NCBI RefSeq assembly: GCF_002028405.1
Contig: NZ_CP020046.1
Span: forward strand, 2,852,001 to 2,916,000
Length of the DNA: 64,000 nucleotides
Direction: 5' to 3'
From: Thiomonas intermedia
GTDB lineage: Bacteria; Pseudomonadota; Gammaproteobacteria; Burkholderiales; Burkholderiaceae_C
Under the pieces are notes generated by a model. That model saw only the letters and a program-made list of their open reading frames with translations. It was not told the origin of the DNA and did not search any database. Both the position numbers and the translations under genes were made by a program. Positions 49,348-57,289 of the stretch are shown piece by piece; within the stretch, counting starts at the first letter, position 1; each line of letters opens with the position of its first letter.

Positions 49348-49608
49348 TCAGGCCTTGCCTGCCGCCTTGGCGAATTTCTGACGGAACTTCTCGACGCGGC
49401 CGCCCAGTGTATCCACGCTCTTTTGCTGCCCGGTGTAGAAGGGGTGCGATTCGGCGCTGGTTTCAACCTTGTACAGCGGCACTTCACGGCCGTCGTCGAG
49501 CTTGACGGTTTCGCGGGTCTGCGCGGTGGACGAGATGAGGATCTTCGAGCCGGTCGACAGGTCGAGGAAGCAGACTTCGCGGTATTGGGGGTGGATTCCT
49601 GATTTCAT
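49348..49608 (-). CDS. rpmE2: 50S ribosomal protein L31 type B
   Basis: Large-subunit protein, 86 residues. It begins [20 protein letters not shown], the type B signature, and lacks the CxxC zinc ligands of type A L31, as zinc-independent forms do. AGGAA stands before the ATG. In E. coli the type B form replaces L31 when zinc is scarce; here no type A gene is seen in the window and no Zur site is evident. It follows rho by 97 bases, a conserved neighbourhood in betaproteobacteria. Confidence 0.97.
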   Translation of the reverse strand: MKSGIHPQYREVCFLDLSTGSKILISSTAQTRETVKLDDGREVPLYKVETSAESHPFYTGQQKSVDTLGGRVEKFRQKFAKAAGKA

Positions 49609-49705
49609 GGGGGTTCCTAGATCAAACGCTAGCCGCCGACAGGTCTGAAAGGTGCGCTGTCGGTACTTGGCAAAACACGGTATTGTCGCAGATTTTGCGT
49701 TGGGC

Positions 49706-50968
49706 TCAACCGCCTCGACGCATCAGATCGAAGAATTCGGCGTTGTTCTTGGTCTGTTTCATCTTGTCGAGCAAGAACTCCATGGCCTGAATCTCGTCCA
49801 TCGGATAGAGCAGCTTGCGCAGAATCCAGGACTTCTGCAGGATTTCCGGCTTGAGCAACAGTTCTTCGCGGCGCGTGCCCGAGCGGTTGATGAGCATGGC
49901 TGGGTACACGCGCTTCTCCGACAGGCGGCGATCCAGATGGATTTCCATGTTGCCGGTGCCTTTGAACTCTTCGTAGATGACTTCGTCCATGCGGCTGCCC
50001 GTATCGACCAGCGCGGTGCCGATGATGGTCAGCGACCCACCCTCTTCGATATTGCGCGCAGCGCCGAAAAATCGCTTGGGGCGCTGCAGCGCATTGGCAT
50101 CCACACCGCCCGTGAGAATTTTGCCCGAGGTCGGCACGACGGTGTTGTAGGCCCGAGCCAGGCGGGTGATGGAGTCGAGCAGGATGACCACGTCCTTTTT
50201 CAGTTCGACCAGACGCTTGGCCTTCTCGATCACCATTTCGGCGACCTGCACATGTCGCACGGCGGGTTCGTCAAAGGTGGAACTGACGACCTCGCCACGG
50301 ACCGAGCGCTGCATCTCGGTCACCTCTTCCGGACGCTCGTCGATCAGCAGCACGATGAGCACCACTTCAGGGTGGTTGGACGTGATGGCATGAGCCAGCG
50401 CTTGCAGCATCACGGTCTTGCCGCTCTTGGGGGGAGCGACCAGCAGGCCGCGCTGGCCCTTGCCGATCGGGGCGATGATGTCAATTACCCGGCCGATGAT
50501 GTTTTCCTCGCCCTTGATGTCGCGTTCCAGACGCAGATGTTCCGTGGGGAACAGCGGCGTGAGGTTCTCGAACATGATCTTGTTCTTGTTCTCCTCAGGG
50601 GTCACGCCGTTGACGCGATCCACCTTGACCAGCGCGAAGTAGCGCTCGCCGTCCTTGGGGACCCGTACTTCGCCTTCGATCGAGTCGCCGGTATGCAGGT
50701 TGAAGCGGCGGATCTGACTCGGCGAAATGTAGATGTCGTCGGGCGATGCCATGTAACTGGATTCGGGCGCGCGCAAAAAGCCGAAACCGTCGGGCAGGAC
50801 TTCCATGCAACCGTCGCCGAAGACCTGCTCGCCATTGCGGGCCACGCGCTTGAGGATGGCAAACATCAATTCCTGCTTGCGCAGTCGGCTTGCGTTCTCG
50901 ATCTCCAGGGACTGCGCCATTTCGAGCAGTTTGGAGACGTGCGTCGCTTTGAGTTCGGACAGATGCAT
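49706..50968 (-). CDS. rho: Transcription termination factor Rho
   Basis: Hexameric RNA helicase that ends transcription. It has 420 residues, the usual length. The N-terminal cold-shock-like RNA-binding domain holds [23 protein letters not shown]. Walker A is [13 protein letters not shown]-loop, R-loop and the [13 protein letters not shown] segment are complete. It lies after trxA and before rpmE2. Its leader is a 199-base spacer that also holds the trxA terminator. Confidence 0.98.
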   Translation of the reverse strand: MHLSELKATHVSKLLEMAQSLEIENASRLRKQELMFAILKRVARNGEQVFGDGCMEVLPDGFGFLRAPESSYMASPDDIYISPSQIRRFNLHTGDSIEGEVRVPKDGERYFALVKVDRVNGVTPEENKNKIMFENLTPLFPTEHLRLERDIKGEENIIGRVIDIIAPIGKGQRGLLVAPPKSGKTVMLQALAHAITSNHPEVVLIVLLIDERPEEVTEMQRSVRGEVVSSTFDEPAVRHVQVAEMVIEKAKRLVELKKDVVILLDSITRLARAYNTVVPTSGKILTGGVDANALQRPKRFFGAARNIEEGGSLTIIGTALVDTGSRMDEVIYEEFKGTGNMEIHLDRRLSEKRVYPAMLINRSGTRREELLLKPEILQKSWILRKLLYPMDEIQAMEFLLDKMKQTKNNAEFFDLMRRGG

Positions 50969-51126
50969 GGTGAAAACTCGGGAGGGGAGGCTGCGCCGGA
51001 CATCGTCGTCAGACGGTGCGTGCCTCAGTTGGGCACGAAGTTGCGGCCAATGGAACCGTGAAGGTGGGACGGGGCCGTGGACTGGGTATCACGGCGGCTG
51101 ATACGGCCTGGAACGGCTGTTCAGTC

Positions 51127-51161
51127 AAAAAGTATTGCGCGGTGTGGTGACCACGCAATAC
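51127..51161 (-). terminator. Intrinsic terminator after trxA
   Basis: Arms GTATTGCG/CGCAATAC (51132-51139 with 51154-51161) plus an inner GGT/ACC pair form a stem with one mismatch. On the minus strand five T residues follow (51127-51131). It lies 7 bases after the trxA stop codon, between trxA and rho. Confidence 0.9.
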
Positions 51162-51167
51162 CGGAAA

Positions 51168-51497
51168 TTATAGATGCGCGTCGACGAAGGCCGTCAATTG
51201 GGATTTGGAGGCGGCGCCAACCTTGTTGCCTGCGAGCTCGCCGTTCTTGAACAGCAGCAGCGTCGGAATGCCGCGAATGCCGAACTTGGCGGGAATGGAG
51301 CGGTTCTCGTCGACGTTCACTTTCATGATCGCCAGCTTGCCTTGGTACTCGCTGGCCATCTCGTCCAGCGTGGGCGCGATCATGCGGCACGGGCCACACC
51401 ACTCGGCCCAGAAATCCACCAGAACGGGAACGCCGGACTTCAGCACATCCTGCTCGAAATTGGCGTCATTGGTGTGTTTGATCAGTTCGCTAGCCAT
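51168..51497 (-). CDS. trxA: Thioredoxin 1
   Basis: General cytoplasmic disulfide reductase, 109 residues. The active site WCGPC has Cys34 and Cys37, and the cis-Pro loop is [11 protein letters not shown]. The ATG at 51497 is preceded by GAGGTG, an excellent ribosome site, so the longer frame from 51536 is rejected. It ends in a strong intrinsic terminator before rho. trxA-rho-rpmE2 is a conserved order. Confidence 0.98.
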   Translation of the reverse strand: MASELIKHTNDANFEQDVLKSGVPVLVDFWAEWCGPCRMIAPTLDEMASEYQGKLAIMKVNVDENRSIPAKFGIRGIPTLLLFKNGELAGNKVGAASKSQLTAFVDAHL

Positions 51498-51661
51498 GGT
51501 CACCTCGATAGAAAGATTTGATGGGGATTTTGACACAAGTTGCCACTGTGGCGCTGACCGTACCCAATGGATCCAGCATCAGAGTCGGGGCAAGAACCTG
51601 GAGATTGCCGATGATCAACCAAGCTGTGACGCAGCAGGTGGGCAATCAGGAGATGTGAGGG

Positions 51662-51760
51662 TGACGAGCCGTTCCCCCGGCACTCACGGTAAACGGCTGT
51701 GGCTGCTCCGTTCCCGGCCTGACCAAGTTCACCGCGCCGCGATGCGAGGCGGCCCGTCAG
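51662..51760 (-). ncRNA. ffs: Signal recognition particle 4.5S RNA
   Basis: RNA of the SRP, partner of Ffh in membrane-protein targeting. Ends are set by base-pairing of GACGGGCCG (5') with CGGCTCGTC (3'), a 9-bp helix extendable by one pair, giving about 97-99 nt. The conserved apical segment reads GGTCAGGCCGGGAACGGAGC then AGCC. Against the E. coli motif, four bases change, as two pairs, U-A to C-G and C-G to G-C, next to the unchanged GGAA loop. These compensatory changes support the RNA strongly. A -10 TAGAAT (51767-51772) lies 6-7 bases upstream. It occupies the 328-base spacer between trxA and the EamA gene. Confidence 0.93.
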
Positions 51761-51766
51761 CGCGCA

Positions 51767-51772
51767 TTCTAG
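51767..51772 (-). promoter_or_regulatory. -10 box of the SRP RNA gene
   Basis: TAGAAT on the minus strand, one change from TATAAT, ends 6-7 bases before the predicted 5' end at 51759-51760. The -35 region near 51790-51795 is poor (GACGAC). The spacing agrees well with the RNA 5' end deduced from folding. Confidence 0.6.
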
Positions 51773-51825
51773 ATCGAATCGAGCAGTCCGTCGTCGCGAC
51801 AGGGAGGGCGGCGCGCAGCGCGACT

Positions 51826-52746
51826 TCAGCGTCGTAACGGAAGCAGTTGCTTGAACCAGCCATAGCCGCTCACCAGAACGATGCCGGGCAGGATCAACAA
51901 GGTACCGGTCAGAAAGCCGGGCTGGATGGTCTCCTGCAACAGCCACGCGCCGAGCATGACGCCGAACAGCGGTGTCATGAAGGACAGCACGCCCAGGCGC
52001 GAGGCCAGGTAATGGCGCAGCAGCCAGAACCAGGCCAGAAAGCTCGCGAAGGACACGATCACGGTCTGGAAGAACAGGCCTGCCAGGGTAAGAGGCGTGG
52101 GATGAAACGTGGTTTGACCAAACAGGAAAGCAGCGGGCAGCAGCAGCACAAAGGCGCCGAGGAGTTGATAAAGCAGCGTCTGCGCGGCAGGCAGGGTTGA
52201 GAGACGGGTGGTGCGCACGATGACTGTGGTGGCACCCCATGCGATGCCGGCCAGAAGGGCCAGCGCATCACCGATCAGCGCCGAAGCGTGGGCATTCGCC
52301 GCACGGTGCTCGCCGCTGAGAAAGGCCACGGCGATACCGCAGAAGGCCAGGACGATGCCCACCCACTGCAGCGCAGCCAGTCGCTCGGAGGGGAGCTTCC
52401 AGTGCAGTCCCAGCGCAGCGAAGACCGGCGCGGTGTAGAGAAAGACCACGAGGTGGGCTGCCGAGGTGTAGCGCAGGCTTTCGCTCACGAAGAGAAACTC
52501 GCTGGCAAAGAGGGCGCCAACGATCAAGCCTTGCCGCCACGGGCCCGTGGGAAGCACGGCTTGACCGCGCGCGCGCATCAACAGACCTACCAGCAAGGCT
52601 GCCCCGCCGGAGCGCAGGGCGATCTGCAGCATGGGCGAGATGTCCTGCGCGGTGGCCTTGAGCTCAATCTGCTGCAGGCTCCAGACGAGACAGAGCAGAA
52701 GCATGAGGCCGATGGCCAGAGGATCGAGGGGCTTGCGCGTTTCCAA
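51826..52746 (-). CDS. EamA/DMT family transporter
   Basis: Inner-membrane protein of the drug/metabolite transporter superfamily, 306 residues, with about ten helices as two EamA repeats (starting LMLLLCLVWSLQQ and LIGDALALLAGIAWGATT). It begins at a TTG (52746), 27 bases after the arn decarboxylase gene. The first ATG in frame is 14 codons later, at 52704. The position at the end of the arn operon hints at export of a sugar or lipid intermediate, but the family moves many substrates. Confidence 0.87.
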   Translation of the reverse strand: METRKPLDPLAIGLMLLLCLVWSLQQIELKATAQDISPMLQIALRSGGAALLVGLLMRARGQAVLPTGPWRQGLIVGALFASEFLFVSESLRYTSAAHLVVFLYTAPVFAALGLHWKLPSERLAALQWVGIVLAFCGIAVAFLSGEHRAANAHASALIGDALALLAGIAWGATTVIVRTTRLSTLPAAQTLLYQLLGAFVLLLPAAFLFGQTTFHPTPLTLAGLFFQTVIVSFASFLAWFWLLRHYLASRLGVLSFMTPLFGVMLGAWLLQETIQPGFLTGTLLILPGIVLVSGYGWFKQLLPLRR

Positions 52747-52773
52747 GCGAGGACGTGAGGCGCTCGCGGCGCT

Positions 52774-53829
52774 TCAGTTTCCGGCTTCTTCCATCAGCGC
52801 CCGGGCCTGGGCAATCTGGCCGCGGTAGGCATTGAAGATCTTGCGCAGGGCGGTCTGCATGTCAGCCTTGGGCGCCCAGTCGAGATCGTGCATGGTGTTG
52901 GCGATCTTGGGCACGCGATTCTGTACGTCCTGGTAGCCACTGCCGTAGTAGGCGCCCGAACTGGTTTCCACCAGTTTGACGGCCTTGGCGGATTCGGCGT
53001 ACTCGGGCATGTCGCCAGCCAGGCGCAGCATCATGTCGGCCAGTTCCCGCACCGAATGGTTGTTGGCCGGGTTGCCGATGTTGTAGATCTGGCCGCTGGC
53101 CACGCCGTTCTTGTTGTCGATGATTTTCATCAGCGCGTCGATGCCGTCGTCGATGTCGGTGAAGGCGCGTTTCTGGTGGCCACCGTCGACCAGGCTGATG
53201 GTCTCGCCGCGCACGATGTGACCGAGGAACTGGGTCACCACGCGGGAGCTGCCTTCCTTGGCGGAGAAGATGGTGTCCAGTCCGGCGCCGATCCAGTTGA
53301 AGGGGCGGAACAGGGTGTAGTTCAGCCCGTCCTGCTGGCCGTAACCGGCGATCACGCGATCCATCAGTTGCTTGGAGCAGGCGTAGATCCAGCGCGGCTT
53401 GTTGATCGGGCCGTAGATCAGCTGGGAGTTCTCAGGATCGAACTCGGCGTCGGTGCACATGCCGTACACCTCGGAGGTGGACGGGAACACCAGATGTTTC
53501 TTGTGCTTCACCGCCGCGCGCACGATGGGCAGGTTGGCTTCGAAGTCGAGTTCGAACACCCGAAGCGGCGCCTTCACGTAAGTGGCCGGCGTGGCGATGG
53601 CCACCAGCGGCAGGATCACGTCGCATTTGCGCACGTGGTATTCGATCCACTCTTTATTGATGGTGATGTCGCCCTCGAAGAACTTGAAGCGCGGATTCGG
53701 CAGCAGGTCATCGATGCGGTCGGTGTTCATGTCCATGCCGTAGACCTGCCAGTCCGTGGTGGCGAGGATGCGCTTGGACAGATGGTGGCCGATGAAGCCA
53801 TTGACGCCGAGGATGAGGATTTTTTTCAT
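52774..53829 (-). CDS. UDP-glucuronate decarboxylase (ArnA C-terminal half as a separate protein)
   Basis: SDR enzyme that oxidatively decarboxylates UDP-glucuronate to UDP-4-keto-pentose, first step of the L-Ara4N branch. It has 351 residues and begins MKKILILGVNGFIGHHL. The NAD motif is GxxGFIG. Catalytic Ser119 and Glu120 (PSTSEVYG) match Ser433 and Glu434 of E. coli ArnA, and Tyr149/Lys153 form the SDR YxxxK. The Arg near the C-terminus in YQDVQNRVP corresponds to ArnA Arg619. Its start overlaps the formyltransferase gene by 4 bases. The ancestral domains are separate here rather than fused. Confidence 0.95.
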   Translation of the reverse strand: MKKILILGVNGFIGHHLSKRILATTDWQVYGMDMNTDRIDDLLPNPRFKFFEGDITINKEWIEYHVRKCDVILPLVAIATPATYVKAPLRVFELDFEANLPIVRAAVKHKKHLVFPSTSEVYGMCTDAEFDPENSQLIYGPINKPRWIYACSKQLMDRVIAGYGQQDGLNYTLFRPFNWIGAGLDTIFSAKEGSSRVVTQFLGHIVRGETISLVDGGHQKRAFTDIDDGIDALMKIIDNKNGVASGQIYNIGNPANNHSVRELADMMLRLAGDMPEYAESAKAVKLVETSSGAYYGSGYQDVQNRVPKIANTMHDLDWAPKADMQTALRKIFNAYRGQIAQARALMEEAGN

Positions 53830-54755
53830 GATTGCAGTCTTGCGAGTTCCGAAAAAGGGGCTGAGTCGAGCGGGACGCCAGGGCGATCGGCCGCCCAGAG
53901 TTCGACGAGGTGAAGCACGCCGCCATCCCCGGTCTTGGCCAGGATGTGAGCGCCGACGACGTGCGGCCCCGGAGCCGCGTCCTTCGCGATCTGCGCGGCC
54001 AGCGCGGGCGCGGCACGGCGGGCGCTGGCGACGATGAAGCGGTGGCCTCCTGCCTCGAAAAAGGCGCCGGGATAGGGCGGGGCGACCGCCCGGATGAGGT
54101 TGTAGACCGATTCGGCCGTACGGGCCCAGTCGATGCGGCCGTCTTCTGGCTTGCGGCCACCGAAGTAGCTCCCGGCTGCCAGATCGTTGGGCTGGCGCGG
54201 GACGTCGCCGCGCAGGAGTTGCGGCAGCACCTCCCACAGCGCGATCTCGGCCGCGACGGTCAGTTTGTCGAACACGTCCCGGGCGGTGTCGTCGGGCAGG
54301 ATGGGCACGGCCTGCTGCGCCACGATGTCGCCCGCGTCGGGCTTGGCCTCCATGACGTGCAGCGTGGCGCCCGTTTGCGTCTCGCCGTGCAGGACCGCCC
54401 AGTTCACGGGCACACGGCCCCGGTATTTGGGCAACAGCGAGCCGTGCATGTTCAGCGCGGCGATCCGCGCTGCGGCCAGAAGCCGCGCGGGCAGCATGCG
54501 GCGGAAATAGAAGGAAAACAGATAGTCTGGGGCGAGCGCAACGACGCGGTCGATGATCGCTTCCTCCACCGCCTCATCGACCAGGGCCACGGGAATGCCC
54601 GCCTCGGCGGCGACATCGGCCACGCGATCGAACCAGAGGGTTTCGGTCGGGCTGTCCGGGTGGGTGACGACGAGTTGCACTTGCACGCCCCGCGCCAGCA
54701 GCGTCTTGAGGCAGCGCACACCGACATTGTGATAGGCGAAGACGACGGCTTTCAC
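53826..54755 (-). CDS. UDP-L-Ara4N formyltransferase (ArnA N-terminal half as a separate protein)
   Basis: Transfers a formyl group from 10-formyltetrahydrofolate to UDP-L-Ara4N. It has 309 residues from a GTG start (MKAVVFAYHNVG). Catalytic Asn102, His104 and Asp140 (NMHGSLLPKYRG and EAKPDAGDIV) carry the same numbers as in E. coli ArnA. It overlaps arnC by 4 bases upstream and the decarboxylase by 4 bases downstream. Since the order matches the E. coli fusion protein, this looks like the unfused form of one function. Confidence 0.95.
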   Translation of the reverse strand: MKAVVFAYHNVGVRCLKTLLARGVQVQLVVTHPDSPTETLWFDRVADVAAEAGIPVALVDEAVEEAIIDRVVALAPDYLFSFYFRRMLPARLLAAARIAALNMHGSLLPKYRGRVPVNWAVLHGETQTGATLHVMEAKPDAGDIVAQQAVPILPDDTARDVFDKLTVAAEIALWEVLPQLLRGDVPRQPNDLAAGSYFGGRKPEDGRIDWARTAESVYNLIRAVAPPYPGAFFEAGGHRFIVASARRAAPALAAQIAKDAAPGPHVVGAHILAKTGDGGVLHLVELWAADRPGVPLDSAPFSELARLQS

Positions 54756-55774
54756 GGCAGCGTGACGGGAGAGGGTTGTTCGGCGCGGGCCGAAGCAGAC
54801 GGGTGGGGGACGAACACACCTGGCTCCGGCGGCAGGTCCTGAAGCACGCCCTGGACGAGATAGCGCGGACGGCCGCGCACCTGCTCGTAGATGCGACCGA
54901 TGTATTCCCCCAGAATCCCGATGCTGAACAGCACGACGCCCAGCAGGAAGAAGGTGATGGCGAACAGAGTGAAGACGCCCTGGACCTGCGAGCCGAACAG
55001 AATGCGGTCGATCATCAGCAGCACGAACAAAGCGCCCGAGGCCAGCGCCAGCAGGATGCCGACATACGACATGATCTGCAGCGGCACCAGCGAGAAGCCG
55101 GTCACCAGGTCGAAATTCAACCGGATGAGCTTGAACAGCGAGTATTTGGATTCGCCCGCCAGCCGCTCCTCGTGCGCCACCTCGATCTCGGTGGGCTTGA
55201 GCGCGAAGGTGTAGGCCAGTGCGGGAACGAAGGTGTTGGCCTCGGTGCAGCGATTCACGGTGTCCACCACGTCGCGGCCATAGGCGCGCAGCATGCAGCC
55301 CTGGTCGGTCATGCGCACGCTGGTGATCTTCTCGCGCGTCCAGTTCATCAGGCGGCTGGCGTTGCGGCGGAACCAACTGTCCTGGCGCATGCGGCGTATC
55401 GTGCCGACGTAGTCGTAGCCCTCGCGCATCTTGGCCACGAGATGGCGGATTTCCTCGGGCGGGTTCTGCAGGTCGGCGTCGAGGGTGGCGACGATGGGCG
55501 CGCGCGTGTGTTCGAAGCCGGCCAGGATGGCCATGTGCTGGCCGTAATTGCCATTGAACAGCACGACGCGGGTGACGTCAGGGCGCAGTCTCTGCTGCGC
55601 GGCCAGCAAGGCGGCGGAACGGTCGCGGCTGCCGTCGTTGACGAACAGGATCTCGTAGGGTTCGTTCAGGGCATCGAGCGCGGGGTAGAGACGGGCGAAC
55701 AGGGCGGCGAGTCCGGCCTCTTCGTTGTAGACGGGGACAACCACCGAAACGGCAGGGTGAGGATGCAGGGTCAT
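54752..55774 (-). CDS. arnC: Undecaprenyl-phosphate 4-deoxy-4-formamido-L-arabinose transferase
   Basis: GT2-family enzyme that moves Ara4FN from UDP to undecaprenyl phosphate at the inner face of the membrane. It has 340 residues from MTLHPHPAVSVVVPVYNEE. The donor-binding segment has DADLQNPPEE. Two transmembrane helices at about 225-290 (IMSYVGILLALASGALFVL and FLLGVVLFSIGILGEYIG) anchor it, as in ArnC. It overlaps arnB by 4 bases and the formyltransferase gene by 4. Confidence 0.94.
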   Translation of the reverse strand: MTLHPHPAVSVVVPVYNEEAGLAALFARLYPALDALNEPYEILFVNDGSRDRSAALLAAQQRLRPDVTRVVLFNGNYGQHMAILAGFEHTRAPIVATLDADLQNPPEEIRHLVAKMREGYDYVGTIRRMRQDSWFRRNASRLMNWTREKITSVRMTDQGCMLRAYGRDVVDTVNRCTEANTFVPALAYTFALKPTEIEVAHEERLAGESKYSLFKLIRLNFDLVTGFSLVPLQIMSYVGILLALASGALFVLLMIDRILFGSQVQGVFTLFAITFFLLGVVLFSIGILGEYIGRIYEQVRGRPRYLVQGVLQDLPPEPGVFVPHPSASARAEQPSPVTLP

Positions 55775-56907
55775 AGGCCGAATTGTCGCAGCACCGCGTC
55801 GAGTGCGGACGTCACCCGGGCCACGTCGCTGTCGCGCATGGCGGGGAAGAGCGGCAGGGTGAGGATGGACGCCCCGATGCGTTCTGCCTCGGGGAAGTCG
55901 CCGGGGCGCAGGCCGCGGGCGCGGTAGAGGCTGAACAAGTGGATGGGCTGGTAGTGCACGCCCGTCGTGATGCCGCGGTCTTTCAGCGCCTGCATCAGCG
56001 CGGCGCGCCGCACCTGCGGCGGTGGCACGATCTGGAACATATGCCAGTTGCTTTGCGCGAAATCGCGCGGCGGCAGCTGAATGCCCCGCGCCTCGATGCC
56101 CAGGGCGTCGAACGCGGCGAAGTACTGCTGCGCCAGATCGCGGCGGCGGGCGTTGAAGGCCTCCACACGCTGCAGCTGCCCCCAGCCCACGCGCGCGGCT
56201 ACGTCGGTGAGGTTGGACTTGCCGCCGACGACATCGACCTCCATGCCGTCGAGCCCGCTGCGCTGCACGCCCTGCAGACGCAATCTGCGGGCCAGATCGA
56301 TGTCGGCATCGGCCGGCAGCACCAGACATCCGCCTTCGATGGACGTGATGTTCTTGTTCGGATGGAAGCTGAACGAGGCGAAGTCGCCGAAGCTGCCGAT
56401 GCGCTGCCCCCTCCACAGGCTGCCAATGGCCTGGGCCGCGTCTTCGATGACGCGAAGACGGTGGCGCTCGGCGATGGCGTAGATCGCATCCAGGTCGGCG
56501 GGCAAGCCGGCCAGATGGACGGGCAGGATCGCCCGCGTGCGCGGGGTGATGGAGGCTTCGATGCGGCTCGCATCGATATTGCGGGTGACCGGATCGATGT
56601 CGACGAACACCGGCGTGGCACCGACCGCCAGAATCACATTGCTCGTCGCCACCCAGGACAGCGGCGTGGTGATGACTTCATCGCCCGGGCCGATGCCCAG
56701 CAGCCTGAGCGCGACCTCCATGGTGACGGTGCCTGAGGCATAGGCGAGCACCGGGCGACCACCGAAGTGCTCGGACAGCGCCTGCTCGAAGCGCGCGCAC
56801 CAGGGCCCGGTGGTGATCCATCCCGAACGCAGCACTTCAACGACGCCGGCGATGGTCTCTTCGTCGATGTCGGGGCGGGTGAAGGGAAGAATGTCTTGAG
56901 GGTTCAT
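55771..56907 (-). CDS. arnB: UDP-4-amino-4-deoxy-L-arabinose aminotransferase
   Basis: PLP enzyme of the DegT/DnrJ family that aminates UDP-4-keto-pentose. It has 378 residues from MNPQDILPFTRPDIDEE. PLP-binding Lys185 lies in SFHPNKNITSIEGG, close to Lys188 of the E. coli enzyme. The GDEVITTPLSWVATSN phosphate-loop region is intact. It starts 10 bases after the small transporter gene and overlaps arnC by 4. A longer frame upstream is rejected because it lies in the preceding gene. Confidence 0.95.
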   Translation of the reverse strand: MNPQDILPFTRPDIDEETIAGVVEVLRSGWITTGPWCARFEQALSEHFGGRPVLAYASGTVTMEVALRLLGIGPGDEVITTPLSWVATSNVILAVGATPVFVDIDPVTRNIDASRIEASITPRTRAILPVHLAGLPADLDAIYAIAERHRLRVIEDAAQAIGSLWRGQRIGSFGDFASFSFHPNKNITSIEGGCLVLPADADIDLARRLRLQGVQRSGLDGMEVDVVGGKSNLTDVAARVGWGQLQRVEAFNARRRDLAQQYFAAFDALGIEARGIQLPPRDFAQSNWHMFQIVPPPQVRRAALMQALKDRGITTGVHYQPIHLFSLYRARGLRPGDFPEAERIGASILTLPLFPAMRDSDVARVTSALDAVLRQFGL

Positions 56908-56917
56908 GGGGGTGCGA

Positions 56918-57289
56918 TCAGGCTCGGGCGACGATGACGACGCCCACGATGATGACGGCAATGCCCAGGAGCTTCTGGGCCGTGAGCGCTTCGCCGAACA
57001 GCCACCACGCCGCAAAGGCGGTCACCACATAGCCGAGCGACAGCATGGGATAGGCGATGGAGACCTGCACCCGGGTGAGCGCCAGGATCCACACCCCGAC
57101 CGAGACGGCGTAGAACGTCAGCCCCAGCAGAATCTGCCATTGCAGCGCGAAATGCAGCCCGGCGTGCCAGATGTTGCCCGCGGTGAAGCTGAAGCGCCCC
57201 ACCGTTTCCGCGCCCGATTTGATGAGCAGCTGGGCCGCGGCATTGAGCAGCACGCCGGTGAGCACGAGGGCAAAGGCCACCGCGCTCAT
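56918..57289 (-). CDS. ArnE-like small multi-span protein of the arn operon
   Basis: A 123-residue membrane protein with four hydrophobic helices, in the EamA/SMR-type fold of ArnE and ArnF, which in E. coli flip undecaprenyl-phosphate-L-Ara4N across the inner membrane. It overlaps arnT by 4 bases and lies 10 bases before arnB. E. coli needs two partners (ArnE about 111 and ArnF about 128 residues); only one is seen here. The assignment rests on size, topology and operon position. Confidence 0.82.
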   Translation of the reverse strand: MSAVAFALVLTGVLLNAAAQLLIKSGAETVGRFSFTAGNIWHAGLHFALQWQILLGLTFYAVSVGVWILALTRVQVSIAYPMLSLGYVVTAFAAWWLFGEALTAQKLLGIAVIIVGVVIVARA

